A stretch of DNA of 46,927 nt. Source: Lishizhenia tianjinensis (GTDB taxonomy: Bacteria > Bacteroidota > Bacteroidia > Flavobacteriales_D > Crocinitomicaceae). The stretch covers positions 1 to 46,927 of the forward strand of contig CALQIX020000027.1 of assembly GCA_943330745.2 (NCBI GenBank), given 5' to 3'. The notes below the pieces were generated by a model that was not told the origin of the DNA, ran no database searches, and saw nothing but the letters and a program-made list of their open reading frames with translations. A program made the translations under genes and the position numbers. Below are positions 41,632 through 46,927 of the stretch, in pieces. Position 1 is the first letter of the stretch; every line of letters begins with the position of its first letter.

Positions 41632-42831
41632 ATGCCTGTAATATCAAACAAAGCGATTGAAATGCCTGCGTCGCCAATCCGCAAGCTTGTACCCTATTCA
41701 GAAAAAGCAAAAAAAGAAGGTAAAATTGTTTACCATTTGAATATCGGACAGCCAGATATTGAAACGCCTGAGGTTGCTTTGTCTGCCATTCATAATTTTG
41801 AACCAAAGGTGCTAGAGTATAGTCATTCTGCTGGTTTTGAAAGCTACCGAAATAAGTTAGCTGCTTATTATCAATCTGTTGGAATCCCTGTTAATTCAGA
41901 TAATTTATTAGTTACTACTGGTGGGTCTGAAGCGTTGATTTTTGGATTAATGACTACGTGCAATCCAGGAGATGAAGTGATTATACCAGAACCTTTTTAT
42001 GCCAATTACAATGGATTTGCTGTTATGGCGGGACTTACTGTTGTTCCTGTTACAGCAAAAATTGAAGATGGTTTCGCTCTACCTCCAATCGAGGAAATTG
42101 AAAAGAAAATCACTTCAAAAACCAAAGCAATTGTTATTTGTAATCCAGGAAATCCAACCGGATATTTGTATTCTAAAGAAGAATTAGAAAAATTAGCCGA
42201 GGTGATTAAAAAACATGATTTGTTTCTTTTTTCCGATGAAGTGTACAGAGAATTTTGTTACGATGGTTCTGTGCCTTTTTCCACAATGAATTTAGTGGGT
42301 ATCGATAATAATGTAATCATGATTGATTCTGTTTCAAAACGATATTCAATGTGTGGAGCACGTATTGGAACGCTTGTTACGCGCAACAAAGAAGTGATGG
42401 CTGCGGCACTAAAATTTGGACAAGCAAGGCTATCTCCACCAACGGTTGATCAATTTGCTGCAGAAGCAGCACTAGAAACGCCACAAAGTTATTTTGATGC
42501 TGTTGTTGCCGAATATGTGCAACGCAGAAATATTTTAGTAAATGGATTAAATGCCATTGAGGGTGTTTTTTGTCCATTGCCACAAGGTGCATTTTATGCC
42601 GTGGCAAAACTTCCTGTGGATGATGCCGATGTGTTTTGTCAATGGTTGTTAGAAGATTTTTCTTTCGAAGGTCAAACGGTTATGATGGCGCCTGCGAGTG
42701 GTTTTTACGCAACAAAAGGACTTGGTAAACAAGAAGTTAGGTTAGCATATGTATTAAATCAAGATGCCTTGAAAAATGCCGTTAAGTGCCTAGAAGAAGC
42801 GTTAAAAGTGTATCCAGGGCGAACGAAATAA
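41632..42831 (+). CDS. Class I/II PLP aminotransferase (aspartate/tyrosine type)
   Basis: 399 residues, cytoplasmic. PLP lysine in S-V-S-K-R-Y-S-M-C-G-A-R-I-G (near residue 235), C-N-P-G-N-P-T-G and an Arg near the C-terminus as in fold-type I enzymes. Could be aspartate or aromatic aminotransferase. It lies just upstream of hmgA and hppD, so conversion of tyrosine to 4-hydroxyphenylpyruvate is a natural guess; it is separated from hmgA by a 141-base gap without a clear terminator. No specificity can be read from sequence alone. Confidence 0.9.
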   Translation: MPVISNKAIEMPASPIRKLVPYSEKAKKEGKIVYHLNIGQPDIETPEVALSAIHNFEPKVLEYSHSAGFESYRNKLAAYYQSVGIPVNSDNLLVTTGGSEALIFGLMTTCNPGDEVIIPEPFYANYNGFAVMAGLTVVPVTAKIEDGFALPPIEEIEKKITSKTKAIVICNPGNPTGYLYSKEELEKLAEVIKKHDLFLFSDEVYREFCYDGSVPFSTMNLVGIDNNVIMIDSVSKRYSMCGARIGTLVTRNKEVMAAALKFGQARLSPPTVDQFAAEAALETPQSYFDAVVAEYVQRRNILVNGLNAIEGVFCPLPQGAFYAVAKLPVDDADVFCQWLLEDFSFEGQTVMMAPASGFYATKGLGKQEVRLAYVLNQDALKNAVKCLEEALKVYPGRTK

Positions 42832-42972
42832 GTTGAACAAATAACTTGCTAAAACTGATAAAAATCATTTATCGTTTCATGGAATACTCGTTATTTTGTT
42901 TTTAATAATTGAGAAAATCCCTTACAGAAGAAAGATTATTTATTACATTTATTCACTTAATAAAATAGATTA

Positions 42973-44130
42973 ATGCCTTTTTATCATTCACTCGGTAAAA
43001 TCCCGAACAAAAGACATACTGTATTTAAAAACCCAGAAGGGGGAATTTATTACGAGCAATTGTTTGGAACCATCGGTTTTGATGGTATGTCCTCCCTACT
43101 CTATCATATTCAGCCTCCAACAGCTGTTATAGAAATAATTCAAAAGCAATCCGTTGCTCCAGAAATTGGGTTGGATAAAAATATGCAAATGCGTAGTTTG
43201 CAGGGGTTTAATGTTGATGCAACGGATGATTACTTAGAAAGTAGAACTCCCATGTTGGTTAACAGCGATGTTTATATCGAACTTGCTGCTCCTAAAAAAT
43301 CAATGACCGATTATTTTTATAAAAATGCAGATGCAGATGAAGTAATTTTTATTCATCGAGGAAACGGAACGTTAAAAACACAACTCGGAAATATCGATTT
43401 TTCGTACGGAGATTATTTGGTTGTTCCTCGTGGCATGATTTATCAAATGCATTTTGAATCGGAAGATAATCGCTTATTAATCATCCAGTCGTTTCATCCG
43501 GTTTACACCCCCAAAAGATATCGAAATTGGTTTGGACAATTATTGGAGCATTCTCCTTATTGCGAAAGAGATATTCGTCGTCCTCAGCACTTGGAAACGC
43601 ATAATGAAAATGGTCGCTTCCTCATCAAGATCAAGAAAGAAGATACGATGTATGACTATGTGTATGCGCACCATCCGTTTAATGTTGTAGGTTGGGATGG
43701 GTATAATTTCCCCTATGCATTTTCCATTCATAATTTTGAACCAATAACTGGGCGTGTCCACCAACCACCACCAGTGCATCAAACATTTGAAACGGGAGCC
43801 TTTGTGATTTGTTCCTTTGTTCCTAGAATGTATGATTATCACCCAGACTCCATCCCTGCTCCCTATAATCACAGTAATATTGATTCAGACGAAGTATTGT
43901 ATTACGTAGATGGTGATTTCATGAGTAGAAACCATGTCGATAAAGGCCAAATTACCCTTCATCCCGCAGGTATACCACATGGTCCGCATCCGGGAGCCTA
44001 TGAAAGAAGCATCGGCCAAAAAGAAACGCAAGAACTTGCAGTTATGATTGATACGTTTAAACCGTTAAAACTAACCAAACAAGCATTGGGTGTTGAAATG
44101 GGTGAATACATGAATTCATGGCACCATTAA
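42973..44130 (+). CDS. hmgA: Homogentisate 1,2-dioxygenase
   Basis: 385 residues, shorter than the roughly 430-residue human and proteobacterial enzymes. Cupin-fold Fe(II) dioxygenase that opens the homogentisate ring to maleylacetoacetate. Recognised by F-Y-H-S-L-G-K-I-P-N-K-R-H-T near the N-terminus, V-V-P-R-G-M-I-Y, H-Q-P-P-P-V-H-Q-T-F-E, N-H-S-N-I-D-S-D-E-V and H-P-A-G-I-P-H-G-P-H-P-G, the last carrying metal-ligand His residues. Lies 42 bases upstream of hppD, so likely one operon in which the second enzyme of the pathway comes first. Fumarylacetoacetase and the isomerase are not in the window. Confidence 0.95.
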   Translation: MPFYHSLGKIPNKRHTVFKNPEGGIYYEQLFGTIGFDGMSSLLYHIQPPTAVIEIIQKQSVAPEIGLDKNMQMRSLQGFNVDATDDYLESRTPMLVNSDVYIELAAPKKSMTDYFYKNADADEVIFIHRGNGTLKTQLGNIDFSYGDYLVVPRGMIYQMHFESEDNRLLIIQSFHPVYTPKRYRNWFGQLLEHSPYCERDIRRPQHLETHNENGRFLIKIKKEDTMYDYVYAHHPFNVVGWDGYNFPYAFSIHNFEPITGRVHQPPPVHQTFETGAFVICSFVPRMYDYHPDSIPAPYNHSNIDSDEVLYYVDGDFMSRNHVDKGQITLHPAGIPHGPHPGAYERSIGQKETQELAVMIDTFKPLKLTKQALGVEMGEYMNSWHH

Positions 44131-44172
44131 AATACTTAAAATAAATACTAATTTTCTCTAAAACAATTCTCT

Positions 44173-45351
44173 ATGTCTCAAGAAGATAATAAATCAAAAG
44201 AAGTTTCCAATGTGGAATACGGACTAGAAAAAATATTTGAAGGTGCACAAGATTTCTTGCCTTTATTAGGAACCGATTATGTAGAGTTTTATGTGGGTAA
44301 TGCAAAGCAATCGGCACATTACTACAAAACTGCTTTTGGATTTCAATCACACGCCTATGCTGGATTAGAAACAGGTCTAAAAGACAGAGTTTCGTACGTG
44401 TTAAAACAAGATAAAATTCGTTTAGTATTAACTACGGCTTTAACGAGTGATTCGCCAATAGGCGAGCATGTAAAAAAACATGGTGATGGCGTTAAAGTAA
44501 TTGCTTTGTGGGTAGAAGATGCGCGTAAATCGTTTGAAGAAACAGTGAAACGCGGAGCGAAAGTATACATGGAGCCTGTTGTAGAGAAAGATGAACAGGG
44601 TGAAGTAGTTCGTGCAGGTATTTATACGTACGGAGAAACGGTTCACATGTTTGTTGAACGCAAAAACTATAAAGGCGAATTTTTACCGGGATTTAGAAAG
44701 TGGGAAAGCGACTACAATCCGGCACCAGTAGGTCTAAAATTCATTGATCATATGGTGGGTAATGTGGGATGGAATCAAATGAATGATACTGTAAAATGGT
44801 ATGAAGATGTTATGGGCTTTGTAAACTTTTTAACCTTTGACGACAAGCAAATTACCACGGAATATTCAGCGTTAATGAGTAAGGTGATGAGTAACGGAAA
44901 TGGTCGTATTAAATTCCCAATTAACGAACCAGCTGAAGGAAAGAAAAAATCTCAAATTGAAGAATATATTGATTTTTATGAAGGTGCAGGTGTACAACAT
45001 TTAGCATTAGCAACGGATGATATTATTAAAACGGTTGCCGATTTAAAAGCGCGTGGGGTTGAATTTTTACCACCACCACCTCAAGCGTATTATGATGAAA
45101 TACCTACGCGATTAGTTGTTCACAGAGACATGATGAAAGAAGATATAAAAGAACTTCAAAGATTATCCATCCTGGTTGATGCAGATGAAGAAGGCTACTT
45201 ATTACAAATTTTCACCAAACCAGTTGAAGATCGCCCTACTCTATTTTACGAAGTAATTCAACGTATGGGAGCAAAAGGATTTGGGGCAGGTAACTTTAAA
45301 GCCTTGTTTGAATCAATTGAAAGAGAGCAAGCCTTGAGGGGAACTTTGTAA
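44173..45351 (+). CDS. hppD: 4-hydroxyphenylpyruvate dioxygenase
   Basis: 392 residues. Two VOC-type halves: the first (about 35-165; E-F-Y-V-G-N-A-K-Q-S-A-H-Y-Y) is structural, and the second holds the Fe(II) ligands: His near 193 (F-I-D-H-M-V-G-N-V), His near 277 (V-Q-H-L-A-L-A-T-D) and Glu near 358 (F-Y-E-V-I-Q-R). The C-terminal G-A-G-N-F-K-A-L-F-E-S-I-E matches the helix that covers the active site. Converts 4-hydroxyphenylpyruvate to homogentisate, feeding HmgA. Probably co-transcribed with hmgA. A terminator follows 22 bases after the stop. Confidence 0.96.
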   Translation: MSQEDNKSKEVSNVEYGLEKIFEGAQDFLPLLGTDYVEFYVGNAKQSAHYYKTAFGFQSHAYAGLETGLKDRVSYVLKQDKIRLVLTTALTSDSPIGEHVKKHGDGVKVIALWVEDARKSFEETVKRGAKVYMEPVVEKDEQGEVVRAGIYTYGETVHMFVERKNYKGEFLPGFRKWESDYNPAPVGLKFIDHMVGNVGWNQMNDTVKWYEDVMGFVNFLTFDDKQITTEYSALMSKVMSNGNGRIKFPINEPAEGKKKSQIEEYIDFYEGAGVQHLALATDDIIKTVADLKARGVEFLPPPPQAYYDEIPTRLVVHRDMMKEDIKELQRLSILVDADEEGYLLQIFTKPVEDRPTLFYEVIQRMGAKGFGAGNFKALFESIEREQALRGTL

Positions 45352-45370
45352 TTGAAATAAATCAAATGAG

Positions 45371-45403
45371 AAGGGTCACGAGTTTCGTGGCCTTTTTTTG
45401 TTT
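45371..45403 (+). repeat. First copy of a 33-base direct repeat containing a terminator
   Basis: Identical over 33 bases to 46487-46519. It covers the hairpin GGTCACGA / TCGTGGCC, the T-run and G-TTT. The two copies flank the rhuM pseudogene (distance 1116 bases). The bases just outside the repeat differ between copies. Confidence 0.95.
45374..45399 (+). terminator. Terminator of the hmgA-hppD operon
   Basis: Stem GGTCACGA (45374-45381) with TCGTGGCC (45385-45392), one G-T pair, loop GTT, then seven T (45393-45399). Exact second copy at 46490-46515. Confidence 0.9.
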
Positions 45404-45464
45404 AAATTTTGAAAAAGTTTTGTTACATTTAAAGTTATATTAGATTAAAAACTATTCATTTCAA

Positions 45465-46465
45465 ATGACCTTGGCAAAAAACCAGATAAGAGAAATATTA
45501 CTTTACAGCTCAATTAGTGAAAAGGTAAAAGTTTCTGTTCACTTTCAAAACGGAACCTTTTGGCTCACCCAAAAAGCAATTGCAGAATTGTTTGGGATTG
45601 ATAGGACAGTTGTAACTAAACATTTGAAAAAAATTTTTGAAACTAATGAGCTTCATGAAGTTTCAGTTAGTGCAAATTTTGCACTAACTGCTAATGATGG
45701 TAAAAACTATAAAACCAAATTTTATCGTTTAGAAGCAATTTTAGCCGTTGGTTACCGAGTAAATTCAGCTCAAGCAACTGATTTCAGAAAATGGGCAACT
45801 ACAACCCTCCATGAATTTATCATCAAAGGTTTTGTAATGGATGATGAACGATTAAAACAAGGAAAAAACTTTGGTCAGGATTACTTTGATGAACTTTTAG
45901 AGAGGATAAAGGAAATTAGAGCAAGTGAGCGAAGATTTTATCAGAAAATCACAGATTTATATGTATTGAGTACTGATTATGATAAGGAAAGTGGGCAAAC
46001 AAAACATTTTTTTGCTAATCTTCAGAACAAACTTCATTGGGCAATAACAGGAAAAACAGCCGCAGAGATAATTTATACAGAAGCGGATGCTACTAAACTT
46101 TATATGGGATTAAAGACTTGGAAAGATGCTCCCGATGGTAAAATTCTAAAAAGCGATGTTACGGTGGCTAAAAATTACCTCTCGCATCAACACATTACAG
46201 AATTAAATAGATATTATCAGCCTATTTAGATTTAGCCGAAAATAACGCACAACGTGGGATTGCTTTCAATATGAACCAATGGATTATTTTTTTGGAAAAA
46301 TTTCTTGAGTTATCTAACTATCCCATTTTAAAAGATCAGGGTAAAGTTTCCATGTTTGAAGCCAAATTGAAAGCTGAAGGAGAATTTGATAAATTCAGGA
46401 TAATTCAAGATATTAACTACGAAAGTGATTTTGATAAAGAGATTAAGCGTTATAAAAAAGAATGA
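45465..46465 (+). pseudogene. rhuM: RhuM-family protein, interrupted by a one-base frameshift near its C-terminus
   Basis: Frame 1 (45465-46229) encodes 254 residues of the RhuM family: F-W-L-T-Q-K-A-I-A-E-L-F-G-I-D-R-T-V-V-T-K-H (DNA-binding-like N-terminus), then F-Y-R-L-E-A-I-L-A-V-G-Y-R-V-N-S and L-H-W-A-I-T-G-K-T-A-A-E-I. It stops at 46227-46229. The normal family C-terminus is found at once in the next frame: S-A-Y-L-D-L-A-E-N-N-A-Q-R-G-I-A at 46217 onward, then I-F-L-E-K-F-L-E-L and D-F-D-K-E-I-K-R to the stop at 46465. The join lies near 46212-46217 and equals a one-base deletion; an intact protein would be about 333 residues. RhuM genes are common in accessory DNA of enteric bacteria and others, with unclear function (often annotated as virulence or phage-related). 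Bounded by the direct repeats. Confidence 0.88.
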
Positions 46466-46486
46466 TTTAAGTCAAATTAATATTCA

Positions 46487-46519
46487 AAGGGTCACGAGTT
46501 TCGTGGCCTTTTTTTGTTT
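46487..46519 (+). repeat. Second copy of the 33-base direct repeat
   Basis: Identical to 45371-45403. It starts 22 bases after the end of the rhuM C-terminal reading frame. Confidence 0.95.
46490..46515 (+). terminator. Terminator after rhuM, identical to the hppD terminator
   Basis: GGTCACGA (46490-46497), loop GTT, TCGTGGCC (46501-46508), seven T (46509-46515). It serves rhuM and repeats the upstream terminator exactly. Confidence 0.9.
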
Positions 46520-46746
46520 TGAACGCTTTCAACAACCGGAAAAATGCTTTTCAATCATCCGAATTATTGACGTTTGTCGAAATGTATTTTACAATAAGTG
46601 CGTTCAACTTTTTATGATTGGTATAAATTATTACTATTTTAGCCTAACGCAATAAACCTAGGTACATACAACAAGATTTAGTTTATTGAAGAAGGTTTGT
46701 AGCGTGTATAAGTAAGTTATAGCCAAATAAGAAGACAATCATAACC
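46520..46746. other. Gene-free stretch between the second terminator and the last partial gene
   Basis: 227 bases, AT-rich, with only very short open frames. No tRNA, promoter with good consensus, or hairpin was recognised. It may hold the promoter of the following gene. Confidence 0.5.
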
Positions 46747-46927
46747 ATGACGAAGAATAGAAATTTAAAAGGACTAAATATGGTGTTATTATCGCTCACA
46801 GGTATGATTGTAATACTTACAACTATATATTGGATATATTTCCAATTCATTACTGGTAAAGTAATCTCAAATTCACATTGGCATTTTCGACAATTTTTAT
46901 TTTGGAATTATATTCGAGAATTATCTA
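46747..46927 (+). CDS. N-terminal part of a membrane protein, cut by the window end
   Basis: The frame from the ATG at 46747 is open to the last base (60 complete codons). A basic N-terminus M-T-K-N-R-N-L-K-G is followed by one hydrophobic segment (M-V-L-L-S-L-T-G-M-I-V-I-L-T-T-I-Y-W-I-Y, about 12-31), then an aromatic-rich tract (S-H-W-H-F-R-Q-F-L-F-W-N-Y). It looks like an anchored or multi-pass membrane protein. Not recognised; too short to assign. Confidence 0.5.
   Translation, partial: MTKNRNLKGLNMVLLSLTGMIVILTTIYWIYFQFITGKVISNSHWHFRQFLFWNYIRELS

Noticed and set aside
46212..46217. Programmed -1 frameshift in rhuM
   Set aside because: No slippery heptamer or downstream structure was seen; a simple deletion fits better.
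46271..46465. A separate small gene after rhuM
   Set aside because: Its product is the missing C-terminus of RhuM in a shifted frame, not an independent protein.
46425..46655. Open frame running through the second terminator
   Set aside because: It overlaps the rhuM C-terminus, crosses a strong terminator hairpin and has no plausible start or family.
1..46927. tRNA, rRNA, riboswitch, prophage or toxin-antitoxin genes
   Set aside because: None was recognised in intergenic gaps or among the genes; this is by eye only and a covariance-model search would be decisive.

Overview
The window looks like a chromosomal segment from an AT-rich, Gram-negative member of the Bacteroidetes, most likely Flavobacteriales; the family cannot be fixed from this stretch alone. 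The evidence is large secreted proteins with PKD repeats and a type IX secretion (T9SS) type B sorting tail, a TonB-dependent receptor with a carboxypeptidase-regulatory-like N-terminus, lipid A synthesis (lpxB), menaquinone synthesis (menI-menF-menD), PafA-type alkaline phosphatase, DUF5606, few Shine-Dalgarno sequences, and many promoters fitting the Bacteroidetes pattern TTTG - about 20 bases - TAnnTTTG.

Layout. Positions 1-6821 (minus strand) hold three large exported surface proteins: a left-truncated Asn/Thr-rich protein, a collagen-like protein ending in an endosialidase-type chaperone, and a 1284-residue PKD protein. Positions 6940-14436 (plus) hold pafA, a tightly coupled run (small membrane protein, mpl, class D beta-lactamase, lyase-like lipoprotein, outer-membrane protein) and a three-gene set that looks metal-related. 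Positions 14492-17952 (minus) hold a likely operon NlpC/P60 peptidase - sugar-nucleotide epimerase - glyA - PH-domain protein. Positions 18028-21487 (plus) hold surE - small membrane protein - lpxB - SpoIID-like protein, followed on the minus strand by the short ribosomal gene rpmH. Positions 21798-27114 hold a Rossmann protein, an isolated DUF58 protein, an esterase, and a TonB receptor resembling haem receptors with its upstream partner. Positions 27224-30648 (minus) hold hemE-ompA and a frameshifted BNR-type pseudogene. Positions 30709-35822 hold a PAP2 phosphatase, DUF5606, an M3 oligoendopeptidase, a Cys-cluster protein and a flavoprotein disulfide-reductase homologue that lacks its redox cysteines. 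Positions 36404-41571 hold menI-menF-menD and uvrB. Positions 41632-45351 hold an aminotransferase, hmgA and hppD, giving the upper part of tyrosine degradation. At the right end a frameshifted rhuM lies between two identical 33-base copies of the hppD terminator, followed by a truncated membrane protein gene.

Most of the window is ordinary housekeeping and envelope biology. The points most worth a second look are: (1) the rhuM unit bounded by a duplicated terminator, (2) a recurring promoter arrangement in which the TAnnTTTG box ends three or four bases before the start codon, implying leaderless mRNAs for about six or seven genes including uvrB, (3) the coupling of a peptidoglycan-recycling ligase to a class D beta-lactamase, (4) the small Cys/His-rich metal-type cluster, and (5) the cysteine-less lipoamide-dehydrogenase-like enzyme. 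Two genes (the BNR protein and rhuM) each carry what looks like a single-base deletion; either could be a sequencing error.
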